Positions 47,050 to 64,000 of a DNA stretch of 64,000 bases are shown in pieces. Position 1 is the first letter of the stretch; each line of letters starts with the position of its first letter. A model generated the notes under the pieces. The model ran no database searches. It was given only the letters and a program-made list of their open reading frames with translations, and was not told the origin of the DNA. Origin of the DNA: Streptomyces sp. NBC_00239 (lineage in GTDB: Bacteria > Actinomycetota > Actinomycetes > Streptomycetales > Streptomycetaceae); NCBI RefSeq assembly GCF_036194065.1, contig NZ_CP108095.1, positions 3,472,001 through 3,536,000 on the forward strand, read 5' to 3'. A program made the position numbers and the translations under genes.

Positions 47050-47054
47050 AGTCC

Positions 47055-47699
47055 TCAGGCCCCCTTGGCCGCAGTGCGGACCAGGACGAGGCCGCCGTTC
47101 GGACCAGGAACCGCGCCCTTGATGAGGAGCAGGCCCTTCTCCGCGTCAACGGCGTGAACGGTCAGGTTCTGGGTGGTGACACGGTCGCTACCCATGCGGC
47201 CGGCCATCTTCATACCCTTGAAGACGCGGCCCGGGGTGGCGCAGCCACCGATCGAACCCGGCTTGCGGTGCACGCGGTGGGCACCGTGGGAAGCCTTGCC
47301 ACCACGGAAGTTGTGGCGCTTCATGACACCGGCGAAGCCCTTGCCCTTGCTCGTGCCCGTGACGTCAACCTTGACGCCGGACTCGAACACCTCGGCAGTG
47401 ATCTCCTGGCCGAGCGTGTACTCGCTGGCGTCGGAGGTGCGGAGCTCCACCAGGTGGCGGCGCGGGGTGACGTCGGCCTTGGCGAAGTGACCCTTGAGGG
47501 GCTTGTTCACCTTGCGCGGGTCAATCTCGCCGAAGGCGATCTGGACCGACTCGTAGCCGTCGATGTCGTTGGAGCGGACCTGGGTCACGACACAGGGCCC
47601 GGCCTTGACGACGGTCACCGGGACGACCCGGTTGTTCTCGTCCCAGACCTGGGTCATGCCGAGCTTCTCGCCCAGGACGCCCTTGATCAGCTTTGCCAT
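47055..47699 (-). CDS. rplC: 50S ribosomal protein L3
   Basis: 214 aa: [36 protein letters not shown] and [33 protein letters not shown], the loop that approaches the peptidyl-transferase centre. Confidence 0.98.
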   Translation of the reverse strand: MAKLIKGVLGEKLGMTQVWDENNRVVPVTVVKAGPCVVTQVRSNDIDGYESVQIAFGEIDPRKVNKPLKGHFAKADVTPRRHLVELRTSDASEYTLGQEITAEVFESGVKVDVTGTSKGKGFAGVMKRHNFRGGKASHGAHRVHRKPGSIGGCATPGRVFKGMKMAGRMGSDRVTTQNLTVHAVDAEKGLLLIKGAVPGPNGGLVLVRTAAKGA

Positions 47700-47713
47700 C
47701 TTCTCCGCGCCTC

Positions 47714-48022
47714 TCAGAGCTTGATCTCGATGTCAACGCCGGCCGGAAGGTCCAGGCGCATCAGCGAGTCAACGGTCTTGGGCGTCGGGTCGAGGATGTC
47801 GATCAGGCGCTTGTGCGTGCGCATCTCGAAGTGCTCGCGAGAGTCCTTGTACTTGTGCGGCGACTTGATGACGCAGTACACGTTCTTCTCAGTGGGCAGC
47901 GGCACCGGGCCCGCGACCGACGCACCAGTGCGGGTCACCGTCTCGACGATCTTCTTCGCCGAGGAGTCGATGACCTCGTGGTCGTAGGCCTTGAGCCGGA
48001 TGCGGATCTTCTGTCCCGCCAT
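47714..48022 (-). CDS. rpsJ: 30S ribosomal protein S10
   Basis: 102 aa; also NusE in antitermination: [29 protein letters not shown] and [34 protein letters not shown]. It is the first gene of the S10 operon, behind a leader of several hundred bases. Confidence 0.98.
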   Translation of the reverse strand: MAGQKIRIRLKAYDHEVIDSSAKKIVETVTRTGASVAGPVPLPTEKNVYCVIKSPHKYKDSREHFEMRTHKRLIDILDPTPKTVDSLMRLDLPAGVDIEIKL

Positions 48023-48093
48023 GGCTACTAGTAGTCCTTTGTCTCTGTGGAACGCTCTGGTACTCGGCGGACTGCCTGTTTGGCCGCTTCTCT

Positions 48094-48118
48094 CCGACCC
48101 ACGCGGTCGGGTGTGTCG
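48094..48118 (-). promoter_or_regulatory. 25-nt leader element, rpsJ copy
   Basis: Identical over 25 bases to a sequence in the rpsL leader. On the RNA strand it reads CGACACACCCGACC then GCGTGGGTCGG and can form CCGACC/GGTCGG with a five-base loop. It ends 72 bases before the rpsJ start codon. Role unknown. Confidence 0.75.
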
Positions 48119-48433
48119 CACTCCCTTTCAGAAAATTCCCATACGGAAATTCCCTCTTCAAGGGGGTGCGGTCCTTGACCGCGCTTCGGGGGAGGAACAC
48201 CCACCGAGTGCCTGGCAGGCACCCCGCTGACGCTTCCCGAAAGATTCCCGTACGTCCGCCCCATTGCTGCCCCGAGAGGCAGATAAAGGCGACGAGTACT
48301 GTGGGACTCGCTTCCGGTCCTCCCGGCGGGAGGCGCGCAGCATCGGTACTCAACCGAGCAACTTGAACAGTTTGCCATACAGGACGCTGGGCGCGCCAAT
48401 CGCAAGCGGGGAGGGTACCCCATCTCACATCCA

Positions 48434-48477
48434 GAAGGGCCTCGCCCCGCCGCTCTCGCGGTGGGACGAGGCCCTTC
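48434..48477 (-). terminator. Terminator after tuf
   Basis: Perfect 11-bp outer stem (48434-48444 with 48467-48477), extended by a GC-rich inner stem with a short loop, about 45 bases past the tuf stop. It closes the str operon. Confidence 0.9.
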
Positions 48478-48522
48478 CTTCCTGCATGGCTGCTCCGAAG
48501 AGCTACCAGGTCAGAGCACGAA

Positions 48523-49716
<1,194 letters not shown>

Positions 49717-49783
49717 GGGGGTCCTCCTGGAGAGTGGTTCTGTACGCCTTACTCATCGGCGCCAGGTGATCTTTGCTGGGATG

Positions 49784-49834
49784 CCGGCCCCCCGGGGATT
49801 CTGGAGCGGTGCTCCTTCTGCCCCGGGGCTCCGG
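49784..49834 (-). other. Hairpin between fusA and tuf
   Basis: A 14-base arm (49784-49797) pairs with 49821-49834 with two mismatches, and a small GGAGC/GCTCC hairpin lies inside. It may reduce read-through from fusA or stabilise tuf mRNA. Confidence 0.6.
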
Positions 49835-49864
49835 TGACAAGCCTAAAGCGTGTACTCGGGAGAG

Positions 49865-51997
49865 TTACTCGCCCTTGGCCTTCGCGATGATCTCCTCGGC
49901 GACGTTCCGGGGAACCTCGGCGTAGGAGTCGAACTGCATCGAGTAGCTGGCGCGACCCGAGGTCTTGCTGCGGAGGTCGCCGACGTAGCCGAACATCTCC
50001 GAAAGGGGCACGAGGCCCTTCACGACGCGAGCGCCGTGACGCTCCTCCATGGCCTGGATCTGGCCACGGCGGGAGTTGATGTCGCCGATGACGTCACCCA
50101 TGTAGTCCTCGGGCGTGGTGACCTCGACGGCCATCATCGGCTCAAGGAGCACGGGAGAAGCCTTGCGCGCGGCCTCCTTGAAGGCCTGCGAACCGGCGAT
50201 CTTGAAGGCGAGCTCGGAGGAGTCGACCTCGTGGTAGCCACCGTCGAGAAGAATGACGCGGACGCCGGTCATCTCGTAGCCCGCCAGGATGCCGAACTGC
50301 ATGGCCTCCTGCGCACCCGCGTCGACCGAGGGGATGTACTCCCTCGGGATGCGGCCACCGGTGACCTTGTTCACGAACTCGTACGCCGGACCGTCGGTCT
50401 CGGTGATGGGCTCGATCGCGATCTGCACCTTGGCGAACTGACCGGTACCACCGGTCTGCTTCTTGTGCGTGTAGTCGTGACGCTCGACGGCCTTGCGGAT
50501 CGTCTCGCGGTACGCGACCTGCGGCTTGCCGACGTTGGCCTCGACCTTGAACTCGCGCTTCATACGGTCGACCAGCACCTCGAGGTGCAGCTCGCCCATA
50601 CCGCCGAGGATGGTCTGGCCCGTCTCCTCGTCCGAGTGAACGTGGAAGGAGGGGTCCTCCTCCGCGAGACGCTGGATGGCGACACCCAGCTTCTCCTGGT
50701 CACCCTTGGACTTGGGCTCGATGGCGACCTGGATGACCGGGGCCGGGAAGTCCATGGACTCCAGGATGACCGGGCTCTTGTCGTCGCACAGCGTCTCACC
50801 GGTGGTGGTCTGCTTCAGGCCCATGACGGCGACGATGTCGCCGGCGCCCACCGCATCGATCTCTTCACGCTTGTTGGCGTGCATGCGGTAGATCTTGCCG
50901 ATGCGCTCCTTCTTGCCCTTGACGGAGTTCAGCACCGCAGTGCCGGCCTCCAGGCGGCCCGAGTAAACCCGGACGAAGGTGAGCTTGCCGAGGTGCGGGT
51001 CGCTCATGATCTTGAACGCCAGCGCCGCGAGGGGCTCCTCGTCGGAAGGCTTGCGCTTCACGACGACCTCGGCGTCCTTGACGTCGTGGCCTTCGATGGC
51101 CTCGATGTCCAGGGGCGAGGGGAGGTAGCGGACGACGGCGTCGAGCAGGGGCTGGACGCCCTTGTTCTTGAACGCCGTGCCACAGAACACCGCGGTGATC
51201 GTGGGCTCGCCCTTGCCCTTGCCGGAGTTCAGGATGATCCGGCGGACGGCGGCGTGCAGCTGCTCCACGGACGGCTCTTCGCCGTTCAGGAAGAGCTCCA
51301 TGATCTCGTCGTCGTTCTCGGCGACGGTCTCGACCAGCTTGCCGCGCCACTCGGCCGCAGCCTCGGTGTGCGTGGCCGGGATGTCGACGATGTCGTACAT
51401 CTCGCCCTTGGTCGCCTCGGCGGACCAGACGAACGCCTTCATGGTGACCAGGTCGACAACGCCCTGGAAGTCCATCTCGGCGCCGATGGGGAGCTGCATG
51501 ACGATCGGAACCGCACCGAGGCGGTCCTTGATCATGTCGACACAGCGGTGGAACTCGGCACCGGTGCGGTCGAGCTTGTTGACGAAGCAGATGCGCGGGA
51601 CGCCGTAGCGGTCCGCCTGACGCCAGACAGTCTCGGACTGCGGCTCCACGCCGGCGACACCGTCGAAGACGGTGACGGCGCCGTCGAGCACGCGGAGCGA
51701 ACGCTCCACCTCGACGGTGAAGTCGACGTGACCCGGGGTGTCGATGATGTTGATGGTGTGGTCAACATCTTCGAGCGGCCAGTGGCAGGTGGTGGCGGCA
51801 GACGTGATGGTGATACCACGCTCCTGCTCCTGCTCCATCCAGTCCATCGTGGCGGCGCCGTCGTGGACCTCACCGATCTTGTACGACACACCGGTGTAGA
51901 ACAGGATGCGCTCGGTGGTGGTCGTCTTGCCCGCGTCGATGTGGGCCATGATCCCGATGTTGCGGACCTTGGCCAGGTCAAGCGAAGTGGTAGCCAT
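49865..51997 (-). CDS. fusA: Elongation factor G
   Basis: Translocase GTPase, 710 aa. [30 protein letters not shown] and VNKLDRTG are the G motifs; the later domains include [18 protein letters not shown] and [14 protein letters not shown]. It lies between rpsG and tuf, as in the classical str operon. Confidence 0.99.
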   Translation of the reverse strand: MATTSLDLAKVRNIGIMAHIDAGKTTTTERILFYTGVSYKIGEVHDGAATMDWMEQEQERGITITSAATTCHWPLEDVDHTINIIDTPGHVDFTVEVERSLRVLDGAVTVFDGVAGVEPQSETVWRQADRYGVPRICFVNKLDRTGAEFHRCVDMIKDRLGAVPIVMQLPIGAEMDFQGVVDLVTMKAFVWSAEATKGEMYDIVDIPATHTEAAAEWRGKLVETVAENDDEIMELFLNGEEPSVEQLHAAVRRIILNSGKGKGEPTITAVFCGTAFKNKGVQPLLDAVVRYLPSPLDIEAIEGHDVKDAEVVVKRKPSDEEPLAALAFKIMSDPHLGKLTFVRVYSGRLEAGTAVLNSVKGKKERIGKIYRMHANKREEIDAVGAGDIVAVMGLKQTTTGETLCDDKSPVILESMDFPAPVIQVAIEPKSKGDQEKLGVAIQRLAEEDPSFHVHSDEETGQTILGGMGELHLEVLVDRMKREFKVEANVGKPQVAYRETIRKAVERHDYTHKKQTGGTGQFAKVQIAIEPITETDGPAYEFVNKVTGGRIPREYIPSVDAGAQEAMQFGILAGYEMTGVRVILLDGGYHEVDSSELAFKIAGSQAFKEAARKASPVLLEPMMAVEVTTPEDYMGDVIGDINSRRGQIQAMEERHGARVVKGLVPLSEMFGYVGDLRSKTSGRASYSMQFDSYAEVPRNVAEEIIAKAKGE

Positions 51998-52036
51998 GAG
52001 GCTTCGGTCTTCTCTCGGTCTCGATGTGGGGTGGGA

Positions 52037-52507
52037 CTACCAGCGGTAGTGCGCGAAGGCCTTGTTGGACTCGGCCATCTTGTGCGTGTCCTCGCGCTTC
52101 TTGACGGCAGCGCCAAGACCGTTGGAGGCGTCGAGCAGCTCGTTCATGAGGCGCTCGGTCATGGTCTTCTCGCGGCGGGCGCGGGAGTAGCCCACGAGCC
52201 AGCGCAGCGCGAGGGTCGACTGGCGACCCGGCTTGACCTCGACCGGAACCTGGTAGGTCGCGCCACCGACACGGCGGGACTTGACCTCAAGCGACGGCTT
52301 GACGTTCTCCAGCGCGCGCTTCAGCGTGATGACCGGGTCGTTGCCGGTCTTCTCGCGGAGGCCTTCCATGGCGCCGTAGACGATGCGCTCGGCGGTGGAG
52401 CGCTTGCCGTCCAGGAGGATCTTGTTGATGAGCGACGTCACCAGAGGAGATGCGTAGACCGGGTCGATGATGACCGGGCGCTTCGGGGCGGGGCCCTTAC
52501 GAGGCAT
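52037..52507 (-). CDS. rpsG: 30S ribosomal protein S7
   Basis: 156 aa: [46 protein letters not shown] and [28 protein letters not shown]. It follows rpsL by two bases. Confidence 0.98.
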   Translation of the reverse strand: MPRKGPAPKRPVIIDPVYASPLVTSLINKILLDGKRSTAERIVYGAMEGLREKTGNDPVITLKRALENVKPSLEVKSRRVGGATYQVPVEVKPGRQSTLALRWLVGYSRARREKTMTERLMNELLDASNGLGAAVKKREDTHKMAESNKAFAHYRW

Positions 52508-52509
52508 TC

Positions 52510-52881
52510 TTACTTCTCCTTCTTGGCGCCGTAGCGGCTGCGGGCCTGCTTGCGGTTCTTGACAGCCTGGGTGTCAAGCGCACCGCGGATGATCTTGTAA
52601 CGAACACCCGGCAGGTCCTTCACACGGCCACCACGCACGAGCACGATCGAGTGCTCCTGCAGGTTGTGTCCCTCACCCGGAATGTAAGCGGTGACCTCGA
52701 TACCGGAGGTCAGACGCACACGCGCGACCTTACGGAGCGCCGAGTTCGGCTTCTTCGGGGTGGTCGTGAACACACGCGTGCAGACGCCACGGCGCTGGGG
52801 CGAAGCCTCAAGCGCGGGCGTCTTCGTCTTCTCGACCTTGTCCTGCCGGCCCTTCCGGACCAGCTGCTGGATCGTAGGCAC
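52510..52881 (-). CDS. rpsL: 30S ribosomal protein S12
   Basis: Decoding-centre protein, 123 aa. The two streptomycin-related loops are wild type: [17 protein letters not shown] (Lys43 region) and [11 protein letters not shown] (Lys88 region). GTG start with GGAGAAG upstream. First gene of the str operon. Confidence 0.99.
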   Translation of the reverse strand: MPTIQQLVRKGRQDKVEKTKTPALEASPQRRGVCTRVFTTTPKKPNSALRKVARVRLTSGIEVTAYIPGEGHNLQEHSIVLVRGGRVKDLPGVRYKIIRGALDTQAVKNRKQARSRYGAKKEK

Positions 52882-52930
52882 TACTTCTCCGGTTTCTGTG
52901 TGCCGATCGTAAAACTAACCTGGAACATCG

Positions 52931-52955
52931 CCGACCCACGCGGTCGGGTGTGTCG
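52931..52955 (-). promoter_or_regulatory. 25-nt leader element, rpsL copy
   Basis: Second copy of the element found before rpsJ, identical over 25 bases, 50 bases upstream of the rpsL start codon and downstream of the predicted transcription start. It can form the same six-bp hairpin. Confidence 0.78.
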
Positions 52956-53071
52956 AACACTGCAAGCCTCCGCGAAACGCGGAAACGCACAGATTGCGGC
53001 GGCCGCTGCGGACTCTCGTGCGGTGGATGGACACGCACAGGAGCCCAGGCACACCCCAGGCACAAGGTCTG

Positions 53072-53100
53072 AGCGTACCTATCGCGTCCACTCCGGTCAA
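53072..53100 (-). promoter_or_regulatory. str operon promoter
   Basis: Minus-strand -35 TTGACC (53095-53100) and -10 TACGCT (53072-53077) with a 17-base spacer. An excellent principal-sigma promoter; start of transcription is expected near 53065. Confidence 0.85.
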
Positions 53101-53245
53101 AACAAATGCCCACGCCCCGCGACCCCCCGGATGACCTCCGGGCCTTTCGCCCGGCCCGCACCTAAGCTCTCAAACGGTACTTTCACGGCAAAAAGTTCCA
53201 GCGGGTCGGGAGAGACCAGCAGGTCAGAGCGTAGGGAGCAGCATC

Positions 53246-55744
53246 TTGGGGACCGTGGCAGCGGAGCCGATCACCGTTCCAGGCCCGCCCGCCGAGCCAC
53301 CCCGCCCGGCCTCCCGCCGACGCCACCGCCTGCTCGGACCGGGCCTCGCCTTCCTCGTCACCACGACGGCCTTCACCACCGCCTGGCTGCTGCGCGGCGC
53401 CCGGCCCTTCGGCGGCCGCCCCCGGGCCCTGAACGACCAGGCCAACCAGTACGTGCCCTTCCACCAGGGGCTGTGGGACGTGGTCCACGGCAAGGCGGCC
53501 GGCGACCTGTTCCTCAGCTGGCACACCGGCTTCGGGCAGCAGTTCCTGGCGGATCACCACACCTACCTGGGCAACCCCCTGTCCTGGCTGGCCGTACTGG
53601 TCCCCCGGCACCGCGTGGACCTGGCCGTCTTCGCCCTCACCCCGCTCACCCTGGGGCTCGCCGCCGCCCTCATGGCCGGCTACCTCGGCCGGCTCGCCCC
53701 GGGTCCCGGCTGGCAGCGCGGGCTGCTCGGCGCCTGCTACGGCCTGTGCGGCTGGGCGGTGGCCGACGCCTCGTACATCCCGATGTGGCTGTGGGGCCTG
53801 GTCGCGCTGCCGCTGCTCGGCACCGCCGTCGAGTGGTGCCTCCAGGGGCGCCGCTGGCCGGCCGCCACCCTGCTGGTCGCCCTCGCCTGGCTGGGCAACT
53901 TCTACACGGCGATGATGGCCACGATGGCCGCCGCCGTCCTCCTCGCGGTGCGCCTGACCCTGATCCGCTGCTCCGCCCGGCAGCGGATCCGCGCCGTCCG
54001 GCGCGCCGCGACCGCCGCGGCCACCGGCGTCCTGCTCACCCTCCCGCTGCTGCTGCCCGCGCTCCTCGCCAGCCGCGCCGCCCAGCCCACCCGGGCCGCC
54101 ACCTTCGAGCCCACGGACACCGGCCCGTTCCTGGCGGGACTGCTGCCCGGCGCCTACCACTGGGGCGGCCACGCCCGCCTGTACGTGGCCTCCCTCGGCC
54201 TGGTCCTGACGCTGGCCTTCCTCCTCGACCCGGCGGTGGCCCGCCGCACCCGGCTGGTCTGGGCCGCCGCGCTGGTCCTGGTCACGGCCTCCTTCCAGTT
54301 CCCGCCGACCCAGTACGCGTGGCACGGCCTGGCGGTCCCCAACGGCAACCCCTACCGGGAGACCTTCGTCCTCGCCGGCCTGCTCGTGATCACGGCCTGG
54401 CTGGGGCTGGCGGCCCGGCCCCGCCCCGGCCGCCTGGTCCTCGCCGCCGGCCTGCTGGCCGCGGCCGCCTTCCTGCTCCGCGACAGCGACGACTTCACCC
54501 CTTGGACCTGGGTCGCGGTCCTCGGCGGCGGCTCCCTGTCGGTCGCCGGGCTGTGCCTGTACCTCCGGGGCAGCGGCCCGCGGCGGCGCCGCGGCCTGGT
54601 GGCGGCCGGCGCCGTGCTGATGGCCACGGCCGTGCTCGCCGAGTCCGCCGGCTCCGCGGCCGTGGCCGACGCCCGCCGGGCCCGCGAGAAGTGGGCCGCG
54701 CCCCGGGCCACCGCCGGTCCCGCCGTCGACGCCCGCTTCGCCGCCGTCCGCCGGCTGGACGGCTGGCCCGCGTACCGGACCGACCCCGGACGCCCGGAGC
54801 TCTCGTACAACGACGGGCTCGCGCTGCGCGCCCAGGGCCCGCAGTACTACAGCAGCTACCTGCCGGCGGCCGCCTTCCGCACGCTCGACGCCCTCGGGTA
54901 CGGCTACACCAACGACGGGCGCACGCTCTTCGGCTCCGACAGCCCGGTGCTCGACGCGCTGTTCTCGGTCGGCGCCCGGGTGCGGCCCGAGCCGGGCGGC
55001 GGCTGGACCGGCGACACCTTCCCCGCTCCCCCGCTCGTGACCGTACGCACCGGCCGGTACGCCCCGCCCCACTCGGCCGACAGCGTGTACGCCCGCCAGG
55101 AGGCCGCGCTCGGCAGCACGGTCTACGAGGTCCCGCCCGTCACCCGCGGCCCGGGCGTCACCGGCGTGCGGCACTACACCGCCCACTGCACCCCGGGCAC
55201 CGAGGCCTACTGGTACTCCCCCGCCCTCCTCGGCCGCCTCACGTACGGCGGCGCCGCCCTGACCGTGCGGGACGAGACGGCCGGCGTGCTGCGGCTGGGC
55301 CCCGTACCGGCCGACGGGCGGGTGGCCGTCGCCGTCCGCACCCGCAGCCCGGGCGACGCCCCCGCACACCCCGTGGGCTGCCTGGACCGGGCCGCCCTGG
55401 ACTCGGCGGTACGGCGGCTGACCGCGACCGGGGCCACCGCGATCCGGGCCGGCGGGCACTCCCTCGCCGCCACCCTGCCCGCGGCCGCCGACGGCGCCGC
55501 CCGGGCCCGTACCGCGGTGTTCGCGACGACCGCCGGACCCGGCTGGCACTGCTCCGCCCCGCAGCGGCCCTTCCACGGCCTGCTCGCCGTGGCCCTCCCC
55601 CCCGGCAGCCGCGAGGTCTCCTGCACCTACACCCCGCCGGGCTTCGTACGGGGCCTGGCGGGCGGCGGGCTGGGCCTGTTGCTCCTGGCCGCCGGCACCG
55701 CTTCCGCCCTGCGCCGCCGCCACGGCCACGGCCGCCGCCCCTGA
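53246..55744 (+). CDS. YfhO-like polytopic membrane protein
   Basis: 832 aa. The N-terminal half has about ten hydrophobic segments, with DQANQYVPFHQGLWDVVHG in the first outer loop, LGNPLSWLAVLVP, and GNPYRETFVLAGLLVITAW, as in YfhO family proteins linked to sugar addition to surface polymers. The C-terminal 300 residues form an outer domain, followed by a last helix (GLAGGGLGLLLLAAGTA). Glycosyltransferase-like function is inferred. TTG at 53246 has AGGGAG upstream; a GTG three codons later is an alternative. It stands alone on the plus strand between rpsL and rpoC. Confidence 0.82.
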   Translation: MGTVAAEPITVPGPPAEPPRPASRRRHRLLGPGLAFLVTTTAFTTAWLLRGARPFGGRPRALNDQANQYVPFHQGLWDVVHGKAAGDLFLSWHTGFGQQFLADHHTYLGNPLSWLAVLVPRHRVDLAVFALTPLTLGLAAALMAGYLGRLAPGPGWQRGLLGACYGLCGWAVADASYIPMWLWGLVALPLLGTAVEWCLQGRRWPAATLLVALAWLGNFYTAMMATMAAAVLLAVRLTLIRCSARQRIRAVRRAATAAATGVLLTLPLLLPALLASRAAQPTRAATFEPTDTGPFLAGLLPGAYHWGGHARLYVASLGLVLTLAFLLDPAVARRTRLVWAAALVLVTASFQFPPTQYAWHGLAVPNGNPYRETFVLAGLLVITAWLGLAARPRPGRLVLAAGLLAAAAFLLRDSDDFTPWTWVAVLGGGSLSVAGLCLYLRGSGPRRRRGLVAAGAVLMATAVLAESAGSAAVADARRAREKWAAPRATAGPAVDARFAAVRRLDGWPAYRTDPGRPELSYNDGLALRAQGPQYYSSYLPAAAFRTLDALGYGYTNDGRTLFGSDSPVLDALFSVGARVRPEPGGGWTGDTFPAPPLVTVRTGRYAPPHSADSVYARQEAALGSTVYEVPPVTRGPGVTGVRHYTAHCTPGTEAYWYSPALLGRLTYGGAALTVRDETAGVLRLGPVPADGRVAVAVRTRSPGDAPAHPVGCLDRAALDSAVRRLTATGATAIRAGGHSLAATLPAAADGAARARTAVFATTAGPGWHCSAPQRPFHGLLAVALPPGSREVSCTYTPPGFVRGLAGGGLGLLLLAAGTASALRRRHGHGRRP

Positions 55745-55768
55745 GGCCGTCCCTGCCCCGGAAACGGG

Positions 55769-55810
55769 AGAAGCCCCCCGCCGCTCCGGACGGAGCGGCG
55801 GGGGGCTTCT
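55769..55810. terminator. Bidirectional terminator between the YfhO-like gene and rpoC
   Basis: Perfect 20-base arms (55769-55788 with 55791-55810) and almost no loop. It serves both convergent genes. Confidence 0.92.
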
Positions 55811-55825
55811 TCACGAGCGTGACTC

Positions 55826-59725
<3,900 letters not shown>

Positions 59726-59787
59726 TGTGCGTCAATCCCTCTTTCGGGGTCGTGTCTCTTGATCAGTGGTCTGAACGGTCCCGGGGG

Positions 59788-59820
59788 TGACGGGGGGCTC
59801 CTTCAGGGAGCCCCCCGTCA
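59788..59820 (-). other. Hairpin between rpoB and rpoC
   Basis: Perfect 14-bp stem (59788-59801 with 59807-59820) and a five-base loop, six bases past the rpoB stop. It is strong enough to act as a terminator, yet rpoC has no visible promoter after it, so it is more likely a processing or attenuation site. Confidence 0.8.
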
Positions 59821-59826
59821 GGCCCG

Positions 59827-63309
<3,483 letters not shown>

Positions 63310-63490
63310 GAGGGGGTCCTTCCGAGGGCTCGGACTCACTACGCGCGTACCGGTCCCAGCCGTACACAGAAGACGGATGCCTCTTCGAGTGACCAAAAAG
63401 CCAGGTCAGAGGGGATCAATCAGGTGTGCTCTAGCGTGGGCATGCCCCTGGCGACGGGCAGGGGGCAGCTAACAGGCAGCGCAAAGGGTC

Positions 63491-63519
63491 AGTGTAGCCA
63501 CTTGGCTCACTGATGTCCA
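63491..63519 (-). promoter_or_regulatory. rpoB promoter
   Basis: Minus-strand -35 TGGACA (63514-63519) and -10 TACACT (63491-63496) with a 17-base spacer. It would give rpoBC expression independent of rplJL. Confidence 0.8.
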
Positions 63520-63804
63520 GACCAGGTTTCCGGAATCCGGCAACAGGCCTTCCCCTTGTTGTTCAACGCTGCGGCCCTCGTACACAGAGCGCGTATCGAT
63601 ACTGCCCTCTTCGTAGTCGATCCATGCCTCGGATTTTGGATCGACGTAGCGACGGTCCTGAGAATTGCGCGCCTCGTGCCGTTCGTCAAGGCCCCCTGCC
63701 CCGTGCGGATCATCACCGAGCCCGTTCGGAGGGGCAGCGAGGGCAACGAAGATCACCCTACTCCCCAACGAGACCGGGGCAAGTCAGGCACTGCGGGTAC
63801 GCCA

Positions 63805-63836
63805 AAGGGCGACCACCCATACGGGTGATCGCCCTT
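63805..63836 (-). terminator. Terminator or attenuator after rplL
   Basis: 14-base arms (63805-63818 with 63823-63836), one G-U pair and a four-base loop, about 30 bases past the rplL stop. Confidence 0.85.
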
Positions 63837-63867
63837 CGCAGGGACCTAGCAGGAGGCCCCAGAGGTG

Positions 63868-64000
63868 TTACTTGACCTCGACAGCCGCGCCGGCAGCCTT
63901 GAGGGACTCGGCAGCCTTCTCGGCGGCCTCCTTGTTGACCTTCTCGAGGACCGGCTTCGGGGTGCCGTCGACGAGGTCCTTGGCCTCCTTCAGGCCCAGG
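63868..64000 (-). CDS. rplL: 50S ribosomal protein L7/L12, C-terminal part only
   Basis: The visible 43 codons end in [20 protein letters not shown]... and VEVK, the C-terminal domain that recruits translation GTPases. The stop is TAA at 63868-63870. The 5' part lies beyond the window. Its place upstream of rpoB is the normal one. Confidence 0.96.
   Translation of the reverse strand, partial: LGLKEAKDLVDGTPKPVLEKVNKEAAEKAAESLKAAGAAVEVK

Larger units (their letters stand above)
48023..48522 (-). other. tuf-rpsJ intergenic stretch with long S10 leader
   Basis: 500 bases. The tuf side has its terminator (48434-48477). The rest is the putative rpsJ promoter and leader, with small hairpins at 48207-48221 (GTGCCT/AGGCAC) and 48319-48333 (CCTCCC/GGGAGG) and the 25-nt element shared with rpsL near the gene. 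I could not find a convincing -35/-10 pair. No gene is seen. Confidence 0.7.
52882..53245 (-). other. rpsL promoter and leader region
   Basis: 364 bases between rpsL and the divergent YfhO-like gene. It holds the str promoter, a leader of about 185 bases with a CCGCG/CGCGG hairpin (52970-52982) and the 25-nt shared element, and upstream of the promoter a CCGGGC/GCCCGG hairpin (53138-53154). Confidence 0.8.
63310..63867 (-). other. rplL-rpoB intergenic region
   Basis: 558 bases. On the rplL side is a hairpin (63805-63836); then about 300 bases without recognised features; then the rpoB promoter (63491-63519) and a leader of about 175 bases. No small gene with a good start signal is visible. 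Confidence 0.75.

Noticed and set aside
48119..48260. SigR-type promoter in the rpsJ leader from GGGAAT elements
   Set aside because: GGGAAT occurs three times, but none is followed by GTT at 18-19 bases.

Overview
The window is a very GC-rich actinobacterial chromosome segment. Codon use, frequent GTG and TTG starts, gene order and protein details point to Streptomyces or a close relative: a His-rich GroEL1 tail, CIRCE operators on groES, RpoB starting at TTG, no rpsD between rpsK and rpoA, and scattered copies of a GCCGGCGTTTGAGG intergenic repeat. It is almost wholly core genome. I see no tRNA, rRNA, CRISPR array, insertion sequence or prophage.

Left part (1-31.5 kb). A truncated ABM/SnoaL-like gene is followed by the groES-groEL1 operon (minus strand, two CIRCE operators over a promoter). 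Next come an FtsW/RodA-like SEDS protein converging on two tandem NodB-type deacetylase lipoproteins, and a THUMP-like methyltransferase. The t6A tRNA-modification genes tsaB-rimI-tsaD and tsaE follow; between them lie a degenerate transpeptidase-like secreted protein and a 68-residue gene behind an iron-box palindrome. Then come an alpha/beta hydrolase, alr, a gene-free stretch with 40-bp tandem repeats, nnr, acpS and glmS. A tightly overlapping three-gene plus-strand unit (small helical protein, DUF1023 hydrolase, lipoprotein) is the best candidate here for an undescribed system. After it come coaA, a DUF389 membrane protein, glmM, rpsI-rplM, a GT87-like membrane glycosyltransferase, an ABC-F ATPase, a four-Cys membrane protein and truA. 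Many of these feed cell-wall and CoA/ACP metabolism: GlmS and GlmM make the hexosamine precursor, Alr makes D-Ala, CoaA and AcpS supply CoA and holo-ACP.

Right part (31.5-64 kb). This is the gene-expression supercluster, nearly all on the minus strand. Read in the direction of transcription it runs rplL (cut by the window edge), rpoB, rpoC; then rpsL-rpsG-fusA-tuf (str operon); rpsJ to rplO (S10 and spc operons joined); secY-adk-map; infA-rpmJ-rpsM-rpsK-rpoA-rplQ; and truA. Many ribosomal genes overlap by one base or sit a few bases apart. Transcription units are separated by strong hairpins after rpoC, tuf, rplO, adk, map and rplQ. The str, rpoB, groES and rplM promoters have recognisable -35/-10 pairs with 17-18 bp spacing. 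A YfhO-like membrane protein sits on the opposite strand between rpoC and rpsL.

The long leaders of rpsL and rpsJ share an identical 25-nt element able to fold into a hairpin. It is the most interesting non-coding signal in the window.
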